A DNA stretch of 64,000 nt from JAFASC01 sp036265935 (GTDB taxonomy: Bacteria > Pseudomonadota > Alphaproteobacteria > Rhizobiales > Beijerinckiaceae), in contig DATAOB010000044.1 in the NCBI GenBank assembly GCA_036265935.1, forward strand, positions 8,753 to 72,752, in the 5' to 3' direction. Below the pieces are notes generated by a model. That model searched no databases, was not told where the DNA came from, and worked only from the letters and a program-made list of their open reading frames with translations. Shown in pieces: positions 9,896 to 18,352 of this stretch. A program made the translations under genes and the position numbers. The stretch's first letter is position 1; each line of letters starts with the position of its first letter.

Positions 9896-10192
9896 TTATT
9901 TTCTGCGCTTTTTCGACGCGGCGGCCGAAGCCTTCTTGCGCGTTGCCGCGGTCGGCTTTTTGACCGGCGTACGCGCTGCCGGAGCGCGAGGCGGCGAAGG
10001 CTCGTCCCGCTTATAAAACTGCTTTAATCTAAACTCCTCGTATAGGTCCCACACGGCGTGACTGAGAGAGTTCATGCCCGAGGCGAGATCGCGAACGGCA
10101 ACAATCATTGCCTCCTCGCGACTAAGCTCCGAATCCAATTCGGCTTCGATCTGGAGCCCGAAATGCGGATCGTAACTAAATTTCACCGGCAT
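9896..10192 (-). CDS. Hypothetical protein with Lys/Ala-rich basic tail
   Basis: A 98-residue protein starting at an ATG at 10192. The first ~65 residues look like a small folded domain (PVKFSYDPHFGLQIEAELDSEL...AVWDLYEEFRLKQFY). The last ~35 are rich in Lys, Ala, Pro and Arg (TRKKASAAASKKRRK) and resemble nucleic-acid-binding tails. I do not recognise the family. It is divergent from the DsbA-like gene, with about 100 bases between starts. Confidence 0.6.
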   Translation of the reverse strand: MPVKFSYDPHFGLQIEAELDSELSREEAMIVAVRDLASGMNSLSHAVWDLYEEFRLKQFYKRDEPSPPRAPAARTPVKKPTAATRKKASAAASKKRRK

Positions 10193-10290
10193 GCAGCGTT
10201 CTCCCCATGTTGATGGCGCAGCGACTAAATCGCCTCTTTTTAACCCTTTTTGCTGCTAGACATGCAAGGCAGCGAAGGGCGAGACATCGT

Positions 10291-10971
10291 ATGCGCATCG
10301 AGCGAAGAAAGTTCTTGCGGGCCGGCTCTGTCCTTCTCGCATCTTCAGCACTTCCTGCCGCCGCACAGGACAGCCGGCCTTTCGACCTCATCGGTGACGA
10401 TGGCAAGCGCGTCGCCAATTATCGTCTTCCTTCCGAGCCGTCGCTGACCGGATTGCCCGGCATCACCTGGGTGGGCTCTGCCAGTCCGGACGTCATCCTC
10501 GTCGAGTTCTCCGATTATAATTGTCCGTATTGCCGAAAAGCCGCGTCCGATCTCGACGCGCTTGTGACCAAGGATAGCAACTTCCGTTTGGGTCTCGTCA
10601 ACAATGCGATCATCGGCTTGGGATCGGTGCAATCGGCCAAGGTGCAGCAGGCGGTCCTAAAACTCTACGGGCCGAAGCGCGCCTATGAGTTCCACAATGC
10701 AATGTTCGCGCATCGCGGCGGCAATGACGGTCCCGTCGCGTTGGAGGTTGCGCAATCGCTCGGATTGGAGAGGGCAAACCTCGAAGCCACGGCAGATAGC
10801 GACATCATCGCCTCGGTTCTGAAGCGGCAGGTGAAGCTTGCGAGCGATCTCGGCTTCTATGCGACGCCGTCCTTCATGCTGAATGGGGTCGGCATTTTGG
10901 GCTATCCCGGACCGCAGAGCACGAGTCGAATGATCGCTGCCGTGCGGACCTGCGACAAGCTTGCTTGCTGA
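10291..10971 (+). CDS. Exported DsbA-family thiol oxidoreductase
   Basis: A 226-residue periplasmic thioredoxin-fold protein. The N-terminus MRIERRKFLRAGSVLLASSALPAAAQ carries a twin-arginine-like RRKFLR motif and a hydrophobic core ending near an AQA-like cleavage site, so Tat export is likely. The redox motif is CPYC (VEFSDYNCPYCRKAA), followed by the DsbA-type helical insertion and a cis-Pro loop (ATPSFMLNG). It probably forms or isomerises disulfides, in the manner of DsbA or ScsB/BdbD partners. An open frame starts upstream at 10207, but the ATG at 10291 gives the proper signal peptide. No DsbB partner is nearby. Confidence 0.87.
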   Translation: MRIERRKFLRAGSVLLASSALPAAAQDSRPFDLIGDDGKRVANYRLPSEPSLTGLPGITWVGSASPDVILVEFSDYNCPYCRKAASDLDALVTKDSNFRLGLVNNAIIGLGSVQSAKVQQAVLKLYGPKRAYEFHNAMFAHRGGNDGPVALEVAQSLGLERANLEATADSDIIASVLKRQVKLASDLGFYATPSFMLNGVGILGYPGPQSTSRMIAAVRTCDKLAC

Positions 10972-11033
10972 GGAGATAGCTACCCATCTGGCGCAGGCGC
11001 ACGGTTCCTTTATGTTCCTTCTTGAGGAGCATG

Positions 11034-12281
11034 ATGGCTAGGCGAAGTGGCAGCGCCGATCTTCCGCTGCATGGCGGACGCGTGCCGGCATGGCTTGCCG
11101 TACGGATGGCGAGCCTTGGCGCGATTATCACGCAAGCGGTCGTGCACCATTACGGTCGCGATGAATTCCTTGAGCGGCTTGCCCATCCCTTCTGGTTTCA
11201 GTCGTTCGGTGCCGTCATGGGGATGGACTGGCATTCCTCCGGCATCACGACGAGCGTAATCGGCGCTCTGAAGCGCGGTCTCGTGCCGTTGCAGGACGAG
11301 CTTGGAATTTACGTTTGCGGCGGGCGCGGCAAGCATTCCCGCCGCACGCCGGATGAACTCACCGCGCTCGGCGAACGCGTCGGATTCGACGCGCAGGCCC
11401 TGACGCGCGCAAGCCGCCTCGTGGCGAAGGTCGACAGCGCCGCCGTGCAGGACGGTTTCGATCTCTATCTGCACGGCTTCTTCGTCACGCAAGACGGCAA
11501 GTGGACGGTCGTGCAGCAGGGCATGAACGGCGACAAGCGGCAGGCGCGGCGCTATCACTGGCATTCGCACGGGCTAGCAAGTTTCGTCGACGCGCCGCAT
11601 AGCGCGATCGATGGTCCCGAGCAAGGCGAAATCGTCAATCTGACGGATCGCCGTGCCGACCGATCGCGCTCGGCACAGCTCGATTTGCTCACCGAGCGCG
11701 GTCCCGACGCAATCCTCCGCGACTTTGCCGCACTGACGAAAGCGCCGGCCGCGCAACCGGACCTGCCGTATCTGGACATGCCGGCGCATCATGACGTGCG
11801 TGCGAGCGACGTGTTCATTCGCCGTCTGCATGGTACGCTCGCCGCGGCGGCCGAGCGGGGCCCGGTGGATTTTCCCGAGCTTCTGCTGACGCCCGGTATC
11901 GGCGCGCGCACCGTGCAATCGCTTGCCATGGTGGCGGAGGTGGTGCACGGCGCGCCTTATCGCTTCCGCGATCCCGCACGTTTTTCGCTGGCCCATGGCG
12001 GCAAGGACCGCCATCCCTATCCCGTGCCGATAAAGGTCTATGACGAGACGATCCGTATGTTGAAAACTGCGATAAGCAACGGCAAGCTCGGACGCGAAGA
12101 GGAAATGAAAGCGTTGAAGCGCTTGGACGATCAGGCGCGGCAACTGGAGCGCACCGCAAACGAACCGAGCTTCGAGGCTGTCATAGCCGGCGAACGCGGC
12201 GCCTCGCCTGCGCTCGGCGGGCGCTCGGTGTTCGGGTGGGAGACAGAGGTCGCAAAGACCGGGCAAACGCGGGTGAGTTGA
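11034..12281 (+). CDS. DUF763 domain-containing protein
   Basis: A 415-residue protein of the uncharacterised DUF763 family, which occurs in archaea and scattered bacteria. The family hallmark at the start, ADLPLHGGRVPAWLAVRM, is present, followed by GMDWHSSGITTSVIGALKRGL, YVCGGRGKHSRRTPDEL, KVDSAAVQDGFDLYLH and, near the C-terminus, LLLTPGIGARTVQSLAMVAEVVHG, a helix-hairpin-helix-like segment that may bind DNA. The ATG at 11034 with GAGGA just upstream fits the family start; a TTG at 11022 and an ATG at 11031 are alternatives. Its role is unknown. It is followed by a palindromic repeat. Confidence 0.88.
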   Translation: MARRSGSADLPLHGGRVPAWLAVRMASLGAIITQAVVHHYGRDEFLERLAHPFWFQSFGAVMGMDWHSSGITTSVIGALKRGLVPLQDELGIYVCGGRGKHSRRTPDELTALGERVGFDAQALTRASRLVAKVDSAAVQDGFDLYLHGFFVTQDGKWTVVQQGMNGDKRQARRYHWHSHGLASFVDAPHSAIDGPEQGEIVNLTDRRADRSRSAQLDLLTERGPDAILRDFAALTKAPAAQPDLPYLDMPAHHDVRASDVFIRRLHGTLAAAAERGPVDFPELLLTPGIGARTVQSLAMVAEVVHGAPYRFRDPARFSLAHGGKDRHPYPVPIKVYDETIRMLKTAISNGKLGREEEMKALKRLDDQARQLERTANEPSFEAVIAGERGASPALGGRSVFGWETEVAKTGQTRVS

Positions 12282-12291
12282 TTGAACGATT

Positions 12292-12392
12292 GTCATTGCG
12301 AGGAGGCAAAGCCGACGAAGCAATCCAGGAAGCAAATTGCTCACTCTGCAGTGTGATGACTCCTGGATTGCTTCGCTTCGCTCGCAATGACG
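12292..12392. repeat. Interspersed palindromic repeat, copy 2 (inverted relative to copy 1)
   Basis: A 101-base imperfect palindrome with arms GTCATTGCGAGGAGGCAAAG...GAAGCAATCCAGGA and TCCTGGATTGCTTCG...CTCGCAATGACG. The arm containing CCGACGAAGC is on the left here but on the right in copy 1, so the two copies are in opposite orientation. It fills almost the whole gap between the DUF763 gene and the acyl-CoA ligase and ends 22 bases before the ligase ATG, so it lies in the ligase leader. Confidence 0.82.
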
Positions 12393-12414
12393 GCATTATC
12401 AAAGCGAGGAAGCC

Positions 12415-13959
12415 ATGCTCGTCAATGAAATGATCCGGCGCGGGGCGCGCTATTTCGCCGATGATGTTGCGGTTTTGTTTGGTGACGAGCGTCTGACCTA
12501 TCGTGAGGTCGACGAGCGCTCGAACGCGCTTGCGCATGCACTGATCGCGCAAGGACTAGAGCCGCACGACCGCATTGGACTGCTTCTCAACAATTCGCAA
12601 AACAGCGTCTTGATCGATTTTGCCTGTCTGAAGGCGCGTTTGACGCGCATGCCGCTGAACTCGCGGCTGGCGGTCGCCGAGCAGACGAAAATGCTGACGA
12701 TCGCTGGGGCAAAGACGCTCGTCTATGGGCCCGATCTCGTCGATGTCGCGCGCGAGCTGCAAACGGCGCTTCCGTATCTAAAGCTTCTCGGCCTCGGCAT
12801 CAATGCGCATGGCGAGGATTTACTGACGCTGGCGCAAACGCACCCAGACACACGGCCCGATGCGCAAGCCGAGCCCGATGATGTCGTGCTGGCGATTTTC
12901 ACGTCTGGCACGACGGGCAAGCTGAAAGCGGTTCAGCACACCCAGGCGAGTTACGCCGGGATTGTTCTGAACATTCTTTTGAACCTTCCCGATATTCGGC
13001 GCGGCGACGTCATGCTGCATGCCGCCTCGCTCATTCATGCGAGCGGCACGTTCGTCGTGCCCTATTGGCTGCGCGGCGGCGCCTCGGCCGTGCTGCCCGG
13101 CTTCACCCCCGCGTCCTATTTCGATGCGATCGAGAAATGGCGGCCGGCCGCGCTCAACATGGTGCCGACCATGCTCGGCATGCTGTTAGAACAGAACCGC
13201 GCCGCCGACATCGACATGTCGTCGGTGCGCACCATCATCTACGGCGCCTCGCCGATGCCGCGGCCGGTGATCAAGCGCGCCCTCGATCTCTGGGGCCCGC
13301 GTTTCCTGCAATATTACGGGCAGACCGAGGCGCCGCTCTTCATCACGCATCTGCGCGCCGAGGATCATGTCGGCCAAAACGCCGACCGGCGGCTGCTCGC
13401 CTGCGGCCAGCCGAGCGAGGATTGCGAAATCCGCCTGGTCGATCCCGACGGAAACGACGTGCCATCAGGTGAGAGCGGCGAGATCGCGCTGCGTGCGCCA
13501 TTCCAGATGAAGGACTACCTCGACGAGCCGGAGCTCAACCAGGCGACGTTCCTGCCCGGCGGCTTCATACGTACCCGCGACGTCGGACGCTTCGACGAAG
13601 CCGGCTTTCTCTATCTCGTCGATCGTACCTCCGACATGATCGTCACCGGCGGCTACAACGTCTATCCGCGCGAGGTCGAGGACGTGCTCGCGGCGCACCC
13701 GCACGTGCGTGAGGTCGTCGTCGTCGGGATTCCCGACGACAAATGGGGCGAGGCGGTCGCCGCCTTCGTTGCGCTCCGCCAAAACGAGAGCGCGGAGGAA
13801 GCCGACATCATCGCCTTCGCGCGGTCAAAGCTTGCCGGCTACAAGGTGCCGAAGAGCGTGCATTTCATAAACGAAGTGCCGAAGAGCCCGGTCGGCAAGC
13901 TCTTGCGCCGCGCCGTGCGCGACCCGTTCTGGGCCGGCCGCGAGCGCCGCATCGGCTGA
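12415..13959 (+). CDS. AMP-dependent acyl-CoA synthetase/ligase
   Basis: A 514-residue ANL-superfamily enzyme that activates a carboxylic acid with ATP and transfers it to CoA. The phosphate-binding loop reads IFTSGTTGKLKAV, the A5 region is YYGQTEA, the hinge region is DRTSDMIVTGGYNVYPRE, and the C-terminal catalytic lysine lies in KSPVGKLLRR. The length and EVED segments match fatty-acyl or aryl-CoA ligases of FadD3/CaiC type. The substrate cannot be deduced. The ATG at 12415 is preceded by GCGAGGAAG. The gene stands alone, with a palindromic repeat directly upstream. Confidence 0.88.
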   Translation: MLVNEMIRRGARYFADDVAVLFGDERLTYREVDERSNALAHALIAQGLEPHDRIGLLLNNSQNSVLIDFACLKARLTRMPLNSRLAVAEQTKMLTIAGAKTLVYGPDLVDVARELQTALPYLKLLGLGINAHGEDLLTLAQTHPDTRPDAQAEPDDVVLAIFTSGTTGKLKAVQHTQASYAGIVLNILLNLPDIRRGDVMLHAASLIHASGTFVVPYWLRGGASAVLPGFTPASYFDAIEKWRPAALNMVPTMLGMLLEQNRAADIDMSSVRTIIYGASPMPRPVIKRALDLWGPRFLQYYGQTEAPLFITHLRAEDHVGQNADRRLLACGQPSEDCEIRLVDPDGNDVPSGESGEIALRAPFQMKDYLDEPELNQATFLPGGFIRTRDVGRFDEAGFLYLVDRTSDMIVTGGYNVYPREVEDVLAAHPHVREVVVVGIPDDKWGEAVAAFVALRQNESAEEADIIAFARSKLAGYKVPKSVHFINEVPKSPVGKLLRRAVRDPFWAGRERRIG

Positions 13960-14059
13960 GACTTTGCCGCGGCAGAGGCGCGCGCTCTGGACAGAACAAA
14001 ACAGCCGGCTCAGACTGCAAGTTGCTCGGGCGCTCGCCTCCGATACGCGGGAGTACATC

Positions 14060-14878
14060 ATGGCCGATTATGCCGTTTGCATTCCCAGATCTCTGGCTGG
14101 TGACAAGCTCATTGCCGCGGCGGACATGGCGGCGAAGATCAACCCGGTCAATCACGCACCGCTTTATCGGCTGGCGGCGATCGTCCCCGGCCTCGAGGTC
14201 ACGCGCGAGCGCATAGCCGTGATGACCACCAAATATTGGCATACCAACGGGGTGAAGCTGACGGTCGGATTCCTCGACAATCCACCGGCCGATCTTCGCG
14301 CCAAAATCCTCTCGCATATGAATGCGTGGTCGTCGCGGCTGAATGTCAACTTCACCGAGACCAATACCGATCCGCAGGTACGGATCACGCGCACGCCAGG
14401 GGGCGGTCACTGGTCCTATTTGGGAGTCGATATTTTAACCATAGAGCCCTCGCACCCGACGATGAATCTGGACAGCTTTACCATGGACGCGCCCGACTCC
14501 GAGTTCTTCCGCGTGGTCAGGCACGAAACCGGCCATACGCTCGGCTGCCCGCACGAGCATATGCGGCGCGACCTCGTCGAGCGGATCGACGTCGACAAAG
14601 CCATTGCCTATTTCGGCGCGACGCAAGGCTGGGATCCCGATCAAGTTCGGCGGCAGGTTCTCACGCCGCTCGAGGATGCATCGCTTTGGGGGACGGACCG
14701 TTTCGATCAGAATTCGATCATGTGCTATCAGCTGCCGGGGACGATCACGAAGGACGGCCAACCGATTCTCGGCGGGTATGACATTGACGAGTCCGATTTC
14801 GCTTTCATGGCAAAGGTCTACCCAAAGACGCTGCAAGACGTCGACGGCGACGGCGAGCCGCAGCTGCTGCGGCGCTGA
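14060..14878 (+). CDS. Metzincin-type zinc metalloprotease (astacin-like)
   Basis: A 272-residue protein with the extended zinc motif HETGHTLGCPHEH (first His near residue 155) and a downstream Met-turn NSIMCYQLPG, the signature pair of metzincins such as astacin. The preceding segment (KLTVGFLDNPPADLRAKIL...MNAWSSRLNVNFTET) matches the astacin-like catalytic core. No signal peptide is seen at MADYAVCIPRSLAG, so secretion, if any, would be non-Sec. The start is the ATG at 14060 after GGGAG; an upstream open extension is Arg-rich and unconvincing. A low-GC beta-helix-like gene begins 16 bases downstream. Confidence 0.85.
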   Translation: MADYAVCIPRSLAGDKLIAAADMAAKINPVNHAPLYRLAAIVPGLEVTRERIAVMTTKYWHTNGVKLTVGFLDNPPADLRAKILSHMNAWSSRLNVNFTETNTDPQVRITRTPGGGHWSYLGVDILTIEPSHPTMNLDSFTMDAPDSEFFRVVRHETGHTLGCPHEHMRRDLVERIDVDKAIAYFGATQGWDPDQVRRQVLTPLEDASLWGTDRFDQNSIMCYQLPGTITKDGQPILGGYDIDESDFAFMAKVYPKTLQDVDGDGEPQLLRR

Positions 14879-14894
14879 GCCGCGGGTCACGTTT

Positions 14895-15752
14895 GTGCGC
14901 CTCGCACGCGCGCAGGAATCGGAGCTGCCGCACGAATTGTCTCTTGCCTTCTCCGATTCCGATTCCGATTCCGAGCCGGCGAGCGTCCTGTCGCGGCATT
15001 TGCAGGGATCATCGCAGCGCGACGCGCAGAGCGAAGCCGCAATGATGATGAATCGCGCCGAAGCGCAGCGGCGCGCCGAAACCGCGTTGCAGGATTTGTG
15101 GGTCGCGCGCGAGAGTGTGGAGTTTTGTGTCCGGCCGAACCTGGTGGGGCACACCAATGGTGTAGTCATTAACGGCTCTGCGACCGGAGGCACTCCGTCC
15201 GGCCCCTGCTATGCCGTCGTAATAAACATACTAAACTCAAGCTTCTTCTACACCAGCGGAGGCATCGTGATCGGTCCATACGTGCAAGGCATTACCATTG
15301 ACAAGACCAACTTTACCAACAGCAATTACGGCGTCTACGTTGGCTCACCCAGCACCGGAGGTTACCAGCTTTACGTCGCTCATTCACAATTCAATATGGC
15401 GATTGAGCAGATCGTCGTCAACGACTTCTACAACGAAGTGAATATCAATCTGATCTATGTTCCCGCGGGTCATACGGGCATAACGATCAATGCGTCCAGC
15501 AGCGGGTCGCAATATCTTATTCACGACAACCAGATCGCCGGCACGACCGGCGGTCCGGGCGGCAATACCGGAATAAGCTTCGGTGTAGCAGGCGATTTCT
15601 CAATCGTTCACCACAATCAGCTCCTGAACTTGACTACCGGCATCCGCGTTGCGGGTTCCGTTAGCAATGTAACGGGAAGCGGCAACGCATATAAAAACGT
15701 CAACACTCACACGGCGATCTCGTCCTCAGGCGGCGGTAACACCGTGAACTAA
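14895..15752 (+). CDS. Right-handed beta-helix-like protein with acidic Asp/Ser N-terminal segment
   Basis: About 285 residues from a GTG at 14895, or about 236 from the ATG at 15042. The N-terminal part has a short Asp-Ser repeat (FSDSDSDSEP) and a charged helix. From about residue 80 onward the sequence is rich in Gly, Asn, Thr, Ser and Ile with short alternating strands and turns (GIVIGPYVQGITIDKTNFTN, SNYGVYVGSP, GITINASSSGS, GIRVAGSVSNVTGSG). This pattern is typical of parallel beta-helix proteins such as pectate-lyase-like enzymes or phage tail spikes. Base composition from about 15130 to 15750 is visibly less GC-rich than neighbouring genes, suggesting recent acquisition. No signal peptide is clear. 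Its function is unknown. Confidence 0.6.
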   Translation: MRLARAQESELPHELSLAFSDSDSDSEPASVLSRHLQGSSQRDAQSEAAMMMNRAEAQRRAETALQDLWVARESVEFCVRPNLVGHTNGVVINGSATGGTPSGPCYAVVINILNSSFFYTSGGIVIGPYVQGITIDKTNFTNSNYGVYVGSPSTGGYQLYVAHSQFNMAIEQIVVNDFYNEVNINLIYVPAGHTGITINASSSGSQYLIHDNQIAGTTGGPGGNTGISFGVAGDFSIVHHNQLLNLTTGIRVAGSVSNVTGSGNAYKNVNTHTAISSSGGGNTVN

Positions 15753-15863
15753 CCAAAGACGCGGTAGCGGTGAGTCCAGCCAAATGGGCTCCCCGCGCGT
15801 CACCAGTGCTGCGGGAAGTCGTTCAGCCGGCATTCATGGTCAATGGCCAAGATTGGCGCTCGC

Positions 15864-16190
15864 ATGCGCCTCGTCCCGCTCACAATTGTGGCTTCGCTGT
15901 TCGCCGCCACCGCCTTCCTCTTGCCGCCACGCTCCCTGGCTGCGCAGCTTGCGCCGCTTGAGTGCCTCTCCACCGACGAGACACGCGAGGAGATCGCGTC
16001 GGCCAAGGTCGTCCAGCCCTTCACCCTTATGAAACGTGCCGCCGGCGATCTGCATGCGGAGGCGGTGGACGGCCGGCTCTGCCGCTGGAACAACGAGCTG
16101 ATTTATGAGATCAGTTTGCTGCGGCGCGACGGGCATATTGTCCGCGTGCTCTACAATGCGGCAAACGGCAAAGCCCTGGAGCGCCGCTGA
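15864..16190 (+). CDS. feuN: FeuN-like small periplasmic PepSY-type protein
   Basis: About 108 residues with a signal peptide (MRLVPLTIVASLFAATAFLL...LAAQ). The mature domain (SAKVVQPFTLMKRAAGDLHAE...RLCRWNNELIYEISLLRRDGHIVRVLYNAANGKAL) has the PepSY-like form, a strand with YEISLL and a closing D/N-x-x-G-K. It lies 12 bases before a response regulator gene, the position and size range of feuN in Sinorhizobium meliloti, where FeuN is a periplasmic inhibitor of the FeuPQ system. An ATG at 15843 is an alternative start. The feuN assignment rests on position and domain type. Confidence 0.68.
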   Translation: MRLVPLTIVASLFAATAFLLPPRSLAAQLAPLECLSTDETREEIASAKVVQPFTLMKRAAGDLHAEAVDGRLCRWNNELIYEISLLRRDGHIVRVLYNAANGKALERR

Positions 16191-16202
16191 CCTGGAGTAT
16201 TC

Positions 16203-16895
16203 GTGCGGCTTCTCGTTGTCGAAGACGACCGCGACCTCAACCGCCAGCTGGTGCAGGCGCTCGATCAGGCAGGCTACGCGGTCGACCGGGCCTACGATGG
16301 CGAGGAAGGTCACTTCCTCGGCGACACCGAGCCGTATGACGCAATCGTCCTCGACATTGGCCTACCGAAGAAGGACGGGATCACGGTTCTCGAGGAGTGG
16401 CGCCGCGCCGGCCGGATGATGCCGGTGCTCATCCTCACCGCGCGCGACCGGTGGAGCGACAAGGTCCAGGGTTTCGATGCGGGTGCCGATGATTACGTTG
16501 CCAAGCCCTTCCACATGGAGGAGGTGCTGGCGCGCTTGCGCGCGCTATTGCGGCGCGCAACGGGCCACGCCACCAACGAACTCACCTGCGGGCCGGTCCG
16601 CCTCGACACGAAAGCCGGACGAGTCGTTGTCGACGGTGCGCCGGTCAAACTCACCTCGCACGAATACCGCCTTCTCGCCTATCTGATGCACCATTCCGGC
16701 CGCGTGATTTCGCGCGCCGAAATCGTCGAGCATCTCTACGATCAGGATTTCGACCGCGACTCCAATACGATTGAGGTCTTTGTCGGCCGCCTGCGCAAAA
16801 AGCTCGGCGTCGATGTGATTCAGACGGTGCGCGGTCTCGGATATTTGATCGCTCCACCCGACGCGAGCAGCGCGCCTCAATCTGCAAGCCAGTAA
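16203..16895 (+). CDS. feuP: OmpR-family response regulator, FeuP-like
   Basis: A 230-residue two-component regulator. The receiver domain (1-115) has acidic residues EDD, the phospho-acceptor Asp near 51 (VLDIGLPKKDG) and Lys near 101 (AKPFH). The C-terminal winged-helix domain (about 125-220) ends with RLRKKLGVDVIQTVRGLGYLI. The start is a GTG at 16203. It sits between the FeuN-like gene and a histidine kinase gene (8-base gap), matching the feuNPQ order of rhizobia, where FeuPQ responds to low osmolarity and controls ndvA export of cyclic glucans. Target genes here are inferred only. Confidence 0.85.
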   Translation: MRLLVVEDDRDLNRQLVQALDQAGYAVDRAYDGEEGHFLGDTEPYDAIVLDIGLPKKDGITVLEEWRRAGRMMPVLILTARDRWSDKVQGFDAGADDYVAKPFHMEEVLARLRALLRRATGHATNELTCGPVRLDTKAGRVVVDGAPVKLTSHEYRLLAYLMHHSGRVISRAEIVEHLYDQDFDRDSNTIEVFVGRLRKKLGVDVIQTVRGLGYLIAPPDASSAPQSASQ

Positions 16896-16902
16896 CGCGG
16901 AG

Positions 16903-18285
16903 ATGACGCGCCTTCGCTTTGGCGAGCAATCGATCGCGGTGCGCCTGTTCGTCATGTCGGCGCTGTGGAGCTTTATCATCCTGCTCGTCGCGGGATTTCT
17001 GCTCACCGCTTATTATCGCCGGACCAGCGAGCAGGCTTTCGATGATCGCCTCGGCTCGTTCCTGCGCGCGTTGATCGCCGACATCGTGACGGCCGGGTCG
17101 AGCCGCATCGAACCAGGCGGCCTCGGCGATCCCCGCTTCGAGGTCGCGCTTTCGGGCTGGTATTGGCAGATAACCCGGCTCGATGCCGAAAAACCGGAAG
17201 TGCAGGCCTCGCGCTCGCTGTTTGCCGCAAGTCTGCCGCGGCTCGCCGACGCGCGCGTCCCCGCCGAAGATGGCGGACTGCGCCGCGCCTCGATCAACGG
17301 ACCGGACGAGCGGCCTTTGCGACTTGTCGAGCGTGTCGTCGACACTGAAGGTAATGGCATCTATCTCGTGCAGGTCGCCGCCCCTGTAACAGATCTCGAG
17401 GCGCAAATCCGGCGCTTCGAATACGCTCTTGCCGTCACGTTTGGCCTGCTGGCACTGGCGCTGGTCGGCACGACCGCCTTCCAGGTGCGCTTTGGCTTGC
17501 GCCCGCTGCGGCAGCTCGAAGCCGGCATTGCGCAAATCCGCCGCGGTGAGACGGATCGCGTCGAAGGCGCCTTTCCGCGCGACATAGCGCCGGTCGCCGC
17601 CGAGCTCAATCTGCTCATCGCCGCCAATCGCGACATCGTCGAGCGCGCACGTACGCAGGTTGGCAATCTCGCGCATGCTCTGAAGACACCACTCAGCGTC
17701 ATCGTCAACGAAGCGGCTGCGAGCAGAGGCGCGCTCGCCGAAAAAGTCGGCGAGCAAGTGCAGATCATGCGCGATCAACTCGCCTATTACCTCGATCGCG
17801 CCCGTGCGGCGACGCGTGCCGGCGCGCTCGGCACAGCGACGGAGGTCGCGCCGGTCATTGCGGCGCTGCAGCGCACATTCGAGAAAATTTATGTCGAGCG
17901 TGCGCTCACGATCAGGACCGATGTGCCTGCGGGTTTGCGCTTCTTCGGCGAGCGGCAGGATTTCGAGGAGATGGTCGGCAACCTCGTCGATAATGCCTGC
18001 AAATGGGCGCAGTCAGATATCGAGATCCGCCTGCAGAGCGAACCCGGCGCGTCGGCTGGCCAGAAGCTGCTGCGCATCGTCGTCGACGATGATGGGCCAG
18101 GCCTGACACCCGAGCAGCGCGAGGAAGCCACCCGCCGCGGCCGCCGGCTGGACGAGACGAAGCCGGGCTCCGGGCTCGGCCTGTCAATCGTCAGCGACCT
18201 CGCGGCCGGCTATGGCGGGTCGCTCATCCTGGCGACAAGCCCCCTCGGGGGCTTGCGCGCGGAGCTGAGCCTACCGGCGGCGTGA
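16903..18285 (+). CDS. feuQ: Sensor histidine kinase, FeuQ-like
   Basis: A 460-residue kinase. Membrane segment 1 is at about residues 17-37, a periplasmic sensor loop follows, membrane segment 2 lies at about 170-192, and then a HAMP-like region. The HisKA box has His near residue 258 (NLAHALKTPLSVI), and the HATPase domain has NLVDNACKWA, DDDGPGL and GSGLGLSIV. The NLAHALKTPL box groups it with PhoQ/FeuQ kinases. It directly follows feuP and should phosphorylate it. The start is ATG 16903 with GCGGAG upstream. Confidence 0.87.
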   Translation: MTRLRFGEQSIAVRLFVMSALWSFIILLVAGFLLTAYYRRTSEQAFDDRLGSFLRALIADIVTAGSSRIEPGGLGDPRFEVALSGWYWQITRLDAEKPEVQASRSLFAASLPRLADARVPAEDGGLRRASINGPDERPLRLVERVVDTEGNGIYLVQVAAPVTDLEAQIRRFEYALAVTFGLLALALVGTTAFQVRFGLRPLRQLEAGIAQIRRGETDRVEGAFPRDIAPVAAELNLLIAANRDIVERARTQVGNLAHALKTPLSVIVNEAAASRGALAEKVGEQVQIMRDQLAYYLDRARAATRAGALGTATEVAPVIAALQRTFEKIYVERALTIRTDVPAGLRFFGERQDFEEMVGNLVDNACKWAQSDIEIRLQSEPGASAGQKLLRIVVDDDGPGLTPEQREEATRRGRRLDETKPGSGLGLSIVSDLAAGYGGSLILATSPLGGLRAELSLPAA

Positions 18286-18352
18286 CGCCGGACCGCGGTT
18301 GCGACACACATCCGCCTTTCGGCAGCCCGCCCGAGCCGCTAAAGCTCCGGCG

